In this document: piece by piece, positions 1 through 7,735 of the stretch | How positions within the stretch are numbered: position 1 is the first letter of the stretch | Layout: every line of letters begins with the position of its first letter | From: Phormidium sp. FACHB-1136 | GTDB lineage: Bacteria; Cyanobacteriota; Cyanobacteriia; Phormidesmidales; Phormidesmidaceae | Length of the DNA stretch: 64,000 bases | Reading direction: 5' to 3' | Assembly: GCF_014697375.1 (NCBI RefSeq) | Contig: NZ_JACJRS010000012.1 | Coordinates: 1-64,000 of the forward strand | Made by a program: the position numbers and the translations under genes | The notes under the pieces: model-generated | Database searches by the model: none | Told to the model about the DNA's origin: nothing | The model's input: only the letters and a program-made list of their open reading frames with translations

Positions 1-1
1 C

Positions 2-184
2 CTCCGCTGGCTCAAGGGTGCCGTCAACAAAGGGCGTCCGTTGCTCCAACCCATCCCCCTGCTCACCGTTGACCCTGAACCCTGCTTTGCCTCTAAAAAC
101 GCCGAAGACCAGTACTATGACCGCATCTGGTTCTCTAGGATCCAGTCCATACGATGTCAATTGCCCCCCTGGGAGGCGGCATAA
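2..184 (+). CDS. IS4-like transposase, C-terminal end (cut by window edge)
   Basis: The first 61 codons visible in the window read in one open frame to a TAA stop at 182-184 and give the C-terminal tail of a DDE transposase, including 'DPEPCFASKNAED' and 'YYDRIWFSRIQSIRC'. The reverse complement of 13048-13200 encodes nearly the same peptide: I count about 22 differences in roughly 157 bases, or about 86% identity. Tails of this kind occur in IS4-like cyanobacterial elements, but the family assignment is from memory. The rest of the gene lies left of the window, so I cannot say whether it is intact. The element end is probably near position 199-200, where the neighbouring phosphatase frame breaks off. 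Confidence 0.6.
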   Translation, partial: LRWLKGAVNKGRPLLQPIPLLTVDPEPCFASKNAEDQYYDRIWFSRIQSIRCQLPPWEAA

Positions 185-199
185 AGATGTGTCAGGCAG

Positions 200-2350
200 T
201 CAGGTCGTCGCCTGGGAGTTGATGATAAACAGACGATCTGTGGTGGGGTCAAAGGCATTAATTTCTTGAGCCCCTTCATCAAATACACCAGGGCCAAAGG
301 TCGCAATCTGGGTAAGGGTAATGGCCCTGTCAGGCGTGGGTTCATCACTATCCCCCAAGACTGTGTCGGTGCGGAAGTTGAGGTTTTGGATCCGTTCATC
401 GAGGTTACGCCCCGTATCCACTTGATCAAACGGAATGGTGGAGAAGTTGTCGAGTAGGTACTCAGCCAGGGCATCCTGCTCGGTACCATCATCCGCAAAG
501 GTGGCATCGCCAGTGCGCACGCCTTCTTGCTCCAGAGAAATCGCATTGACGCGAGCGGCAACATCTGGATCATTCAGGTTGGGGAAGGGGTAGCCATCAC
601 CACCACCGATGAAGTTGCCGTTATCGTCAAAACGGGGAGCCGCCAAAAAGCCCAGCGTCACCATGCGGAATTCTTCGCTAGCATCGCCAACCATTTCACC
701 GTCACGCACTAGTTCAGCGATGAGGTTGTCGTTCTCGTCAAAGATGCCTGCACTGGTAATGCGATCACCTGCTGCAAAGTCAGGGTCGTAGGAGAACTTC
801 ACGCCAGAGATTTGGGCAAAGCCACCGGAAACGCCGGGAATTGCGCTCACACCATGCTCTAGCAGGCCAACGATTTCTTCCTTGGTTAAGGTCAGCAGAA
901 ACAAGTCGTTGTTGAACGCTAGCGCCGTCTGGATGTCGTTCTGGCTGATGCCGCCCTCGGGCTTAACAACGTTACCTGCGCTGTCCAAAAGTTCCGCATT
1001 GGGGGTCCGAACAGCTTGGGTTTCACCAGGAGGCACGAGCGTCTGGCCAATGGAGGCCCGGATGCCGCCGCCGTTCTTGAGGGAAATCACGACGGTGGGG
1101 TCAATTTCCTGAGCAATGGCCAAATTAGCATCCGCCGTCAGGTTGCCCAGGTTGGTTTCCTGCGTCCGCACACCATCGGTATCTTCAGGGGTGTCAACAC
1201 CAGAGCGGTTGCCGTTGAGGAAAACATCAGACAGGCCAAAGACATTGCTTTCATTGGCGATAATTTGAGCTTCAATGGCATCGACAATGGCTTGAATTTC
1301 CGGGTCAACCAGACCTTCAGCATTCAGGGTAGCCACGCCTTGAGCATCGGTGGCATAGGCACCGGAGACTACCGGATCATAGCTTTCGGGGATGATATTA
1401 CCGTCAGCATCAAAGTCAAGCACTAAACGACCGACGTACTTGTAGCTGCCGTCCGTGTTGACGATTGCAGTCTGCGTACCGCCAGCATTTTCAATAAATT
1501 TAGGATATTCACCCTGAACCGAGTCACCCTCGCGGGGGCGGTCGTTTTCATCAAATAGCCGGGTATTGGAGCCACCGGCCACAATGATGTCCACATTCCG
1601 CAAACGGGCCGCCAGTCCCTCTTCGATGGTGATTCGCTGCATATGTGCCAGCAGAACCACTTTGTCCATGCCGGGGTTAGCGGCCAGCAGGGCATCCACT
1701 TCAGCCTGAATTTCGGCAGCCAGGGCATCCAGTTGGGCATCGGTAGGGTTAGGGTCAAAGGGGGCAGGAGCGATGCCGACACCTCCAGGACTGGAGATGC
1801 TAGCCAGGGTCGGGGTTGTGGCACCGACCACGCCAATGGCCTCACCGTTGACATCGATCACCGTGGAGGAGGTCACCGTATTGGCTTGAGGGGCCTGACC
1901 ACCGGCCACTTCCAGGGGAGCCAAATTGCTATCGGTGGAGAAGTCCAGGTTGGTGGAAAGGTAAGGGAAGGCCGTACCCGCAAAATCCACTCCGAAGATA
2001 TCGCCAGGCGCGGAACCGCTAATCAAGCGAGCGAGTTCGGCGGTACCAAAGTCGAACTCATGGTTCCCAAAGGCAATCGCCTGAAACCCCAACTCATTCT
2101 GAATCTGGATATCGGCAATCCCTTTTGACCCAAAGGCCCCTGCCGAAGCATCGTAGAACAGCCCTGGAATCACCGCATCGCCGGAGGACAGCAAGAGGGT
2201 GTTGTCAGCCAGGCCGTCGTTGCCCAGATCTTGGTTTTGCAGGGCGTTCCAAACGGCGGAAAAGCGGGTGATGTCACTGAGCGTGGCTCCCGCGTTCAAG
2301 GGTTCTTGATCTGCCGCATGCAGTAGTTCGAGCGTAAACGTGTCAGCCAT
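200..2350 (-). CDS. Bifunctional metallophosphatase/5'-nucleotidase, C-terminally truncated
   Basis: This is a 716-residue member of the calcineurin-type metallophosphatase plus 5'-nucleotidase family, expected to cleave phosphate esters or nucleotides outside the cell. Metal-binding motifs appear in order: 'LLHAADQE' near residue 9, 'LLLSSGDA' near 52, 'AFGNHEFDFG' near 93 and 'LLAHMQ' near 233. The 5'-nucleotidase domain follows with 'NLTADANLAI' and 'SLKNGGGIRAS'. Cyanobacterial relatives continue into a choice-of-anchor I beta-propeller. Here that domain starts ('FDEGAQEINAFDPTTDRLF') and then stops after only about 30 residues, beside the transposase remnant, so the gene is probably cut by an insertion. 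No classical signal peptide is present, and family members are often exported through C-terminal signals that would be lost here. Confidence 0.8.
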   Translation of the reverse strand: MADTFTLELLHAADQEPLNAGATLSDITRFSAVWNALQNQDLGNDGLADNTLLLSSGDAVIPGLFYDASAGAFGSKGIADIQIQNELGFQAIAFGNHEFDFGTAELARLISGSAPGDIFGVDFAGTAFPYLSTNLDFSTDSNLAPLEVAGGQAPQANTVTSSTVIDVNGEAIGVVGATTPTLASISSPGGVGIAPAPFDPNPTDAQLDALAAEIQAEVDALLAANPGMDKVVLLAHMQRITIEEGLAARLRNVDIIVAGGSNTRLFDENDRPREGDSVQGEYPKFIENAGGTQTAIVNTDGSYKYVGRLVLDFDADGNIIPESYDPVVSGAYATDAQGVATLNAEGLVDPEIQAIVDAIEAQIIANESNVFGLSDVFLNGNRSGVDTPEDTDGVRTQETNLGNLTADANLAIAQEIDPTVVISLKNGGGIRASIGQTLVPPGETQAVRTPNAELLDSAGNVVKPEGGISQNDIQTALAFNNDLFLLTLTKEEIVGLLEHGVSAIPGVSGGFAQISGVKFSYDPDFAAGDRITSAGIFDENDNLIAELVRDGEMVGDASEEFRMVTLGFLAAPRFDDNGNFIGGGDGYPFPNLNDPDVAARVNAISLEQEGVRTGDATFADDGTEQDALAEYLLDNFSTIPFDQVDTGRNLDERIQNLNFRTDTVLGDSDEPTPDRAITLTQIATFGPGVFDEGAQEINAFDPTTDRLFIINSQATT

Positions 2351-2558
2351 ATCGTCTTCTCGTTGAGATTAATTTTGACAGCACAACAATGTGGGCTCAG
2401 CACATTCACTGAGGCCGCACCAAACACTATTCAAAGAACTCCATTTAGCTAACAGCCGTAGCCACCCCTGCCCTAGAGCAGGGGTCATACTGCCGCGAAT
2501 TTGTTCACTACCAACTTTCCCAGAGCAAATTAAAGCAACGGTAAAGTCAACCTTAAGT

Positions 2559-2599
2559 CTTCGGGAAAATACGGATGATTTACTTCGGGAAAATACGGA
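2559..2599. repeat. Two 17-bp direct repeats, 24-bp period
   Basis: The 17-mer CTTCGGGAAAATACGGA occurs at 2559-2575 and again at 2583-2599. The intervening bases (TGATTTA) resemble the bases after the second copy (GAATTTA), so the true unit is about 24 bp. It sits about 210 bp upstream of the metallophosphatase start and could be a tandem operator or a small duplication. Confidence 0.7.
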
Positions 2600-2661
2600 G
2601 AATTTATCCTGGCTTTATGACCTGTAGCGGCACTTCACGTTTTCTTTACAGGAACCTCGCC

Positions 2662-2755
2662 ATAGCGGTTCTCGTTGGCATAAGGTACGTACAGAGACCT
2701 ACAACCCTTGCCTGGAAAGGATCCTGCTGTACTTCATTCGTTCAGGAACCGCTAT
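2662..2755. repeat. 10-bp inverted repeat with 74-bp spacer
   Basis: ATAGCGGTTC at 2662-2671 is matched by its exact reverse complement GAACCGCTAT at 2746-2755. The long spacer makes a simple hairpin unlikely, and the ends could be those of a miniature element. A chance pairing is also possible. Confidence 0.35.
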
Positions 2756-2964
2756 ATTTTGAAAAGAAAAGCTGAAAACCTATGAAATTTCTATGAAGTA
2801 CAACCGCTAAAGCTTAAGTCCCAGGCTAGCCTTTACCCAAAATCCATGGCTCAGCCCAGTGACTGACTATACTTACATGCCACCATTGTCAAGGTTAATT
2901 TGAGGCCAATAAGGCCCTGAGAAATGGCCAAGCCGACAATCTGTTACCCGACGACCCCATCTAA

Positions 2965-2999
2965 AACGAACTTGCCCTAAGCTAACGAACTTGCCCTAA
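2965..2999. repeat. Two 16-bp direct repeats, 19-bp period
   Basis: AACGAACTTGCCCTAA occurs at 2965-2980 and 2984-2999, separated by three bases. The second copy ends immediately before the ATG of the short fragment at 3001. Such direct repeats can mark an old deletion or insertion junction. Confidence 0.65.
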
Positions 3000-3000
3000 A

Positions 3001-3093
3001 ATGCTCGGCGTGCGGGGAATGCCCGAAGAACTCCAAGCCGCCTCCCGCCAGGTGAACGGCCACGGCATGGCCCTGCGCCTGCTGGGCACCTAA
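3001..3093 (+). pseudogene. Possible NACHT/NB-ARC-type ATPase fragment
   Basis: This open stretch of 30 codons plus TAA encodes a peptide containing 'GMPEELQAASRQVNGHGMAL' followed by 'RLLGT'. The 'H.(L/M)AL.LLG' pattern resembles the helical segment of NB-ARC/NACHT STAND ATPases, where a conserved 'HPLAL' motif occurs. No other part of such a protein is visible nearby, so if the resemblance is real this is a leftover of a deleted gene. The call is tentative because the peptide is so short. Confidence 0.3.
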
Positions 3094-3197
3094 CAAACCA
3101 CCTAATTGAATACGGCCTCTTATCTTCCGACTGCCAGACCAGCAACAACCAAGCCTCCCCCTTGTTGGAGCAGCGGTTGGGGTGAGATGAACCCTGG

Positions 3198-4046
3198 TTA
3201 ATCAAACAACCTGCCCAACTGCTCACAGGTGCGCTCAATGCTGGCGATGCTGCCGGGGTTAACGAGGCCGAAATAGTCAAAGCTGTGGACTTGCCCCTGC
3301 TGGGTGGCTTGGATCTGTCCCCAAAAGGGTTCGCTCTTGAGTTGCTCTAGCAAATTTTCCCCGGCATCCACCACCAGCAGCACATCAGGATTCGCCGCCA
3401 GCACCTTCTCCTCCGGCAGGGTGATGTAACCATCGAAGGGGCTTTCTCCTTGTAGGTCGGCGGCCACATTATTCACCTTAAACTGAGCCAGAAAATCTCC
3501 AGCCCAGCTTGTTTTGTTAGGGCTAAGCAACGGCTGACGACTGACCAACACCAGCGTAGAAGGGCTGTCCGTTGGGGCCTGGGCCAAGCAGGCATCGTAG
3601 CGATCTAGCAAGGGCTGCGGGTCGGCCTCCAGGGTGGTGGCCAGGGCGGTGGTGAGATCGCGCAAGTCGGCCCAACTGTTGACCTCGGTGGTGAGGGTGG
3701 GGGTGCCCAGTTCTTCCAAGCGCTGGAGGGTACGGTCGTGAAACCCCGCTGCGCCAATCACCAGGGTCGGCTCTAGGGCCACAATTTGTTCTAAATCCGG
3801 CTCAGTGCGCCCCTCGCTAACCGTAGGCAAATTGGCAAACCGATCATCCCCCCGCAGTAGTTCATTGCCGGGAATGCCCACCAATGCCTCACTCTCCAGG
3901 GTTTGCACCAGGTCGGCAGTGAGGGAAGTGAGGGCCACGATCCGGGTTTTAGATTCATCGGCAGGCGGTTCGGCCAGGGGGGTATCTTGGCCGCTACAGG
4001 CGGCTAGAGGGAGCAGGAGAAGGGGAAGGAAGAGGGAGCGTTTCAT
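3198..4046 (-). CDS. ABC transporter substrate-binding lipoprotein (iron/heme/cobalamin type)
   Basis: This is the 282-residue periplasmic binding component of a FecB/BtuF-type (class III) ABC importer, which hands ferric siderophore, heme or cobalamin to the permease. I start it at the ATG that gives a clean lipoprotein signal, 'LLLLPLAAC', with Cys17 as the lipidation site; the frame stays open further upstream, but that extension overlaps a dispersed repeat. The two-lobed fold shows as 'TRIVALTSLTADLVQTL' and 'EKVLAANPDVLLVVDAG'. It is the last gene of the minus-strand import cluster, 118 bp after the TonB-dependent receptor. The ligand cannot be told from sequence. Confidence 0.85.
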   Translation of the reverse strand: MKRSLFLPLLLLPLAACSGQDTPLAEPPADESKTRIVALTSLTADLVQTLESEALVGIPGNELLRGDDRFANLPTVSEGRTEPDLEQIVALEPTLVIGAAGFHDRTLQRLEELGTPTLTTEVNSWADLRDLTTALATTLEADPQPLLDRYDACLAQAPTDSPSTLVLVSRQPLLSPNKTSWAGDFLAQFKVNNVAADLQGESPFDGYITLPEEKVLAANPDVLLVVDAGENLLEQLKSEPFWGQIQATQQGQVHSFDYFGLVNPGSIASIERTCEQLGRLFD

Positions 4047-4075
4047 GGGTGGATGGGTTGTAGGGTAGACGAGTC

Positions 4076-4128
4076 GTAGGGTGCATAACGCCAAGGCGAG
4101 GCTAGGGCCAGCGCGAAGCAATGCACCA
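4076..4128 (+). repeat. Dispersed ~50-bp repeat, copy 1
   Basis: The sequence begins GTAGGGTGCATAACGCCAAG and ends GCGAAGCAATGCACC, so its ends are inverted (GGTGCAT/ATGCACC). An inverted copy lies at 6820-6871. The two copies bracket the TonB-dependent receptor gene. Related copies occur at 29436-29463 and 31307-31358. Confidence 0.8.
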
Positions 4129-4164
4129 CATTCAGAAGCAGAAAAAGCCCAATAAACACAATTC

Positions 4165-6768
4165 TTAAAACCGATAGCTCACCCCCAAACGTACATTTCT
4201 TCCGGCTTGACTAAATTGGGAAATTGCCTCATTGTTGGGACGATCTCGCACCTCGGAATATAGGAAATATTCTGTATCCAACAGGTTGTAAATCCCTAGG
4301 CTAATGCCCAGGTTAGGGGTGATGTTATAGGCTCCGATGGCATCCACCAGGGCGTAGGCATCGGGCACAAAGTTGGTGTTGTCTGCGGCTACACGGGCGC
4401 GGCCTGCAAAGGTGCCAATCAGTTCGGCCCGCCACTGGTTTTCGGGGGCTTGATAGCGCAGACCCGCCACGGCACTAAAGGGATCCACGGTATTGAGGGG
4501 TCGGTTGGTGGTGGTGTCATCCCCCTGGGCGAAGGCCAGACTGGCTAGCAGGCTAAAGCCATCGGTGCCGGGGCTAAAGCGATATTCACCACCCAATTCC
4601 ACCCCATAGATACGGGCGCTACCAATATTGATGGATTGAAACTGGCTGACCCGCTGGGTGGGCGGACAAACGGGGGCAGGAATTAAACAGCGGGTGCCCA
4701 CTAATTGTTCGGCGGCGATGAAATTGTTGTAGGTGTTGTAGAACCCGGTGAGGCGCAGATCAAACTGAGGAAAGTTGCCCCGAACGCCAATTTCAAAGCT
4801 GTTGCTCGATTCGGGCTGGAGGTCTGGATTAGACAGGGTTTCGTATTTGAAAAATGCTCCCGCTAGGTTAGTAAATCCGCTGGTAATTTCGCTGTAGAGG
4901 GGTGCCCGAAAACCACGGGCATATTGGCCATAGAAGGAGATTTCTGGGGTGGCTTCATAGAGCACCGCCAGCCGGGGAGATAGGGCTGAGGTGGTTAAAT
5001 CGACGGTTTCGCCGCGAAAGATGCCGTCGTCAATGGTTTGTAGATCGTAGTGATCAAAACGTAGGCCAGCAATCACACTCAGCGGCCCCATTTCCATTTC
5101 ATCCTGCACATAGAAACCCAGGCGCAGGGTGTTGGCATCGGCAAAGTCTTTGATGGGAAAGACAGAATCAGCCCCGGTACCAAAGACGTTGGTGGTGGCT
5201 CCGGTGCGTAGGTTGGTTTGGGTGCGATCTCGCGGACGGGAGTTAAAGGTTTGGGACACATCTACTCCGTAGGTGAGGCGGTGATCAATATTGCCCGTCG
5301 TGAAATCGCTACGCAGTTGAATATCGCCACCATAGATATTGCTGATGAACTGGTTGTTGCTGTCGCGCCGCACCCTAGAACCCGCAAATCCTGGGCCGAC
5401 GCCTGTGGGGCGAATTTCTTGGACAATTTCGGTGGTGTTGGCGGTTTGGTAATACAGTTGGCCCCTGGCAAATTGCAGGAAGGAGTCGCTGTCGGGGTCG
5501 TCAAACTCGTAGGTGAGGCTAAGGCGGGTGCGGTCGATGCGGTTTTCGCCATTGGTGCTGAGGGCGAGGGGATCGACGTTGCCCGGAGCGAGGACGTAGT
5601 TGGTGCGGCGGTTGATGTCTTCCAAAATGAGGCTGAGGCTGCTGACCTGATCGGGAACGTAGACGATGTTGCCATAGAGGTTGGTGTCGCCGATGTCGAT
5701 GCTGTCGGTGAATTCTGGTGGGGCAAAGTTGCTGCGTTCGCGGGCATCGCGACGGCTGACCACAAACACGCTTTCTAGGTCGTCATTGCGGAAGGCTAAC
5801 CTTGCCGCCGAATCAAACCCACCCACAGCGCTGGTGTAGAGGCTGCCCACATCTCCGGCAAAGGTATCCTCTGGCCCTAACAAATCGCTGGGCTGCAAGG
5901 AACGGAAGGAAATCACCCCACCCAGGGCATCGCTGCCGTAGAGGGTGGAGGCTGGGCCACGCAACACTTCCACCGCTTGCAGGGTGGAGAAATCTACATA
6001 GTCGCCCCGGCCCACCCGAAACCCACGCGGCGGTGCCCCCCCAAAGGAAAACTGGTCGGGCAGGCGAATGCCATCGACCTGAAACAGGATGCGGTTGCCC
6101 TCAATGCCGCGAATGTTGACGCTCTGGGTGCCGTAGCGCTGGAGTGCGCCACCCGCCGATACCCCCGGCTCGTAGCGCAGCAGGTCGCCAAGGCCTTCAA
6201 TTTGGTAGAACTCCAGATCCTCCAAATCAAACACGGTGACGGTGGCGGGCAGGTCGTCCACCTTACGGGGGGTGCGGGTGCCCGTGACGGTGATGCGTAG
6301 GGTGTCGCCGGGGGTAAATTCCACATCGATGGACTCATCGCCAGTTGCTTCCCCAGAGTCAGCATCAGTCCCGTTTTCTGCTCCCTCTCCCGATGAGTCC
6401 CCAGATTGGGAGAGGGCAGGGGCATCAGGGACACCCCCAGGGACAGAAGGCATCAGGGCTTGGCTGGTGGTTTCGGCGGGTTCTAGTTCTGTCAACAAGG
6501 GGGACGGCTGAGATTCGTCTGATTGGGTGGACTCTGCTGAGGTCGGGGGCACTTCGGCCTCGGTAGGGGCTGGGGTTGGGGTTGGGGGAACTAGTAATTG
6601 CAATTCAGAATTATTAAGGCTTGAAGATACTGTATTGACCTCTTCAGAAGACCCCGCCTCGGAAGAGCTTTCATGCGCTATATCCCAGATCAGGATTAGC
6701 AAGAATGGAGAGGCACAAACAAGAAAAATTCTCAATAAAAAACGCTGAAACATCTCTATACTCCTCAC
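4165..6768 (-). CDS. TonB-dependent outer membrane receptor, heme/hemoglobin-receptor-like
   Basis: This 867-residue protein is an outer membrane gated beta-barrel importer energised by TonB-ExbB-ExbD. It has an N-terminal signal or anchor segment ('FLLRIFLVCASPFLLILI'), an acidic Ser/Pro-rich stretch to about residue 145, a possible TonB-box region ('LRITVTGTRTPRKVDDLP'), the plug domain ('VNIRGIEGNRILFQVDGIRL', 'VEVLRGPASTLYGSDALGG') and a 22-strand-type barrel ending in 'NVRLGVSYRF' with terminal Phe. The barrel contains 'FRAP' near residue 617 and 'NPDL' about 30 residues later, a pair typical of heme receptors. No His lies between them, although classical heme receptors have one there, so a siderophore ligand is equally possible. 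It is transcribed with the ABC importer genes. Confidence 0.85.
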   Translation of the reverse strand: MRSIEMFQRFLLRIFLVCASPFLLILIWDIAHESSSEAGSSEEVNTVSSSLNNSELQLLVPPTPTPAPTEAEVPPTSAESTQSDESQPSPLLTELEPAETTSQALMPSVPGGVPDAPALSQSGDSSGEGAENGTDADSGEATGDESIDVEFTPGDTLRITVTGTRTPRKVDDLPATVTVFDLEDLEFYQIEGLGDLLRYEPGVSAGGALQRYGTQSVNIRGIEGNRILFQVDGIRLPDQFSFGGAPPRGFRVGRGDYVDFSTLQAVEVLRGPASTLYGSDALGGVISFRSLQPSDLLGPEDTFAGDVGSLYTSAVGGFDSAARLAFRNDDLESVFVVSRRDARERSNFAPPEFTDSIDIGDTNLYGNIVYVPDQVSSLSLILEDINRRTNYVLAPGNVDPLALSTNGENRIDRTRLSLTYEFDDPDSDSFLQFARGQLYYQTANTTEIVQEIRPTGVGPGFAGSRVRRDSNNQFISNIYGGDIQLRSDFTTGNIDHRLTYGVDVSQTFNSRPRDRTQTNLRTGATTNVFGTGADSVFPIKDFADANTLRLGFYVQDEMEMGPLSVIAGLRFDHYDLQTIDDGIFRGETVDLTTSALSPRLAVLYEATPEISFYGQYARGFRAPLYSEITSGFTNLAGAFFKYETLSNPDLQPESSNSFEIGVRGNFPQFDLRLTGFYNTYNNFIAAEQLVGTRCLIPAPVCPPTQRVSQFQSINIGSARIYGVELGGEYRFSPGTDGFSLLASLAFAQGDDTTTNRPLNTVDPFSAVAGLRYQAPENQWRAELIGTFAGRARVAADNTNFVPDAYALVDAIGAYNITPNLGISLGIYNLLDTEYFLYSEVRDRPNNEAISQFSQAGRNVRLGVSYRF

Positions 6769-6819
6769 GAGAAATCAAGGGTTATGGGTTGAAAGGGAAA
6801 GTTGGGGGTTTAGATCGGA

Positions 6820-6871
6820 GGTGCATTGCTTTGCGTGGGCGCTAGCCTCGCCTTGGCGTTATGCACCCTAC
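6820..6871 (-). repeat. Dispersed ~50-bp repeat, copy 2 (inverted)
   Basis: GGTGCATTGCTTTGCGTGGG through ATGCACCCTAC is the reverse complement of the 4076-4128 copy with a few substitutions. It lies between the ATPase and receptor genes on the minus strand and forms an inverted pair with copy 1 around the receptor gene. Confidence 0.8.
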
Positions 6872-6897
6872 GGGTCTTGTCCAGAATCACGGGTTGA

Positions 6898-7734
6898 TTA
6901 GCGTTCGCCCGCTGCTTCTAGCTCCGCCTTGGTTAGGCGCTCGGTTTCTGGACTGGCGATGCTGGCGGCGAGGGGGAAGACCTGTTGGCCGAAGGGGGTG
7001 GTGAAAATTTCGACTTCCACCTGAAAGACGGCTCGCAGGTTGTCGGGGGTGAGCACCTCCGTAGGGGGGCCAACGGCCCAAAGGCGACCCTGGCGCAGCA
7101 TGGCCATGCGATCCCCGTAGCGGGCGGCTAGGTTGATGTCGTGCAGCACGGTGATGATCGAGAGGGACTGGTCGCGGTTCAGCCGTTTCAGCAGTTCTAA
7201 AAGCTGGAGTTGGTAGTGGATGTCTAAAAAGGTGGTGGGTTCATCCAGCAGCAGCACCTGGGGATTTTGGGCTAGGGCCAGGGCCAAAAATGCCCGCTGA
7301 CGTTCGCCACCGGAGAGATCCGCCACGGGTCGATCTCGGTAGTGGGCAATTTCCGTCCAGGTGAGGGCTTGGTCTACTTGGTGCTGGCTCTCGCGGTCTA
7401 AATCCCACTGCCACCAGGGTTGATGGGGAGATCGGCCTAGGCTGACGAGTTGGTGGACGGTGAGGCCGTCGGGTAGGGTTTGCTGCTGGGGCAACAGGGC
7501 CAACCGCTGGGCAATGGCGGTGGGGGAAAGCTCGTGAATATCGCGTCCACAGAGCAGAACGCTGCCGCCCTGGGGTTTCAAAATGCGGCTGAGCAACCGC
7601 AGCAGGGTGGATTTGCCAGAGCCGTTGGCCCCCACTAGGCAGAGCCACTCTCCGGGTTCCACCGCCAAATTAACGTGGTGGACGATGGGCGACTGATCGT
7701 AGCCGCCGGACAAATTTCGCGATTCTAGGGGCAT
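6898..7734 (-). CDS. ABC transporter ATP-binding protein, FecE/HmuV type
   Basis: This 278-residue ATPase powers the FecCD-type permease encoded just before it. Walker A is 'GANGSGKST' near residue 35, the signature is 'LSGGERQR', Walker B is 'VLLLDEPT', and the switch His lies in 'TVLHDINLAARYGDR'. The frame stays open 20 codons upstream into the permease gene, but I start at the ATG 2 bases after the permease stop because 'MPLESRNLSGGY' is the usual family start. This near-zero spacing implies translational coupling. The helical-domain motif 'LVSLGRSPH' is typical of iron-complex importers. Confidence 0.9.
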   Translation of the reverse strand: MPLESRNLSGGYDQSPIVHHVNLAVEPGEWLCLVGANGSGKSTLLRLLSRILKPQGGSVLLCGRDIHELSPTAIAQRLALLPQQQTLPDGLTVHQLVSLGRSPHQPWWQWDLDRESQHQVDQALTWTEIAHYRDRPVADLSGGERQRAFLALALAQNPQVLLLDEPTTFLDIHYQLQLLELLKRLNRDQSLSIITVLHDINLAARYGDRMAMLRQGRLWAVGPPTEVLTPDNLRAVFQVEVEIFTTPFGQQVFPLAASIASPETERLTKAELEAAGER

Positions 7735-7735
7735 C

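Larger units (their letters stand above)
2351..3197. other. 847-bp intergenic region with short repeats and a gene fragment
   Basis: I see no convincing complete gene between the phosphatase and the lipoprotein gene. The stretch holds two pairs of direct repeats, one long-spaced inverted repeat and a 31-codon fragment, all listed separately. It is more A+T-rich than its surroundings in the first 500 bases. A GTA-N8-TAC string at 2689-2702 matches the loose NtcA consensus, but about ten such strings are expected by chance in a window this size. Confidence 0.5.

Noticed and set aside
2391-2627. 78-codon forward frame upstream of the phosphatase
   Set aside because: It crosses the direct repeats, has atypical composition and no start context. 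It is best seen as chance.
2689-2702. GTA-N8-TAC match upstream of the phosphatase
   Set aside because: The arms are not extended, no promoter spacing fits, and such matches are common by chance.
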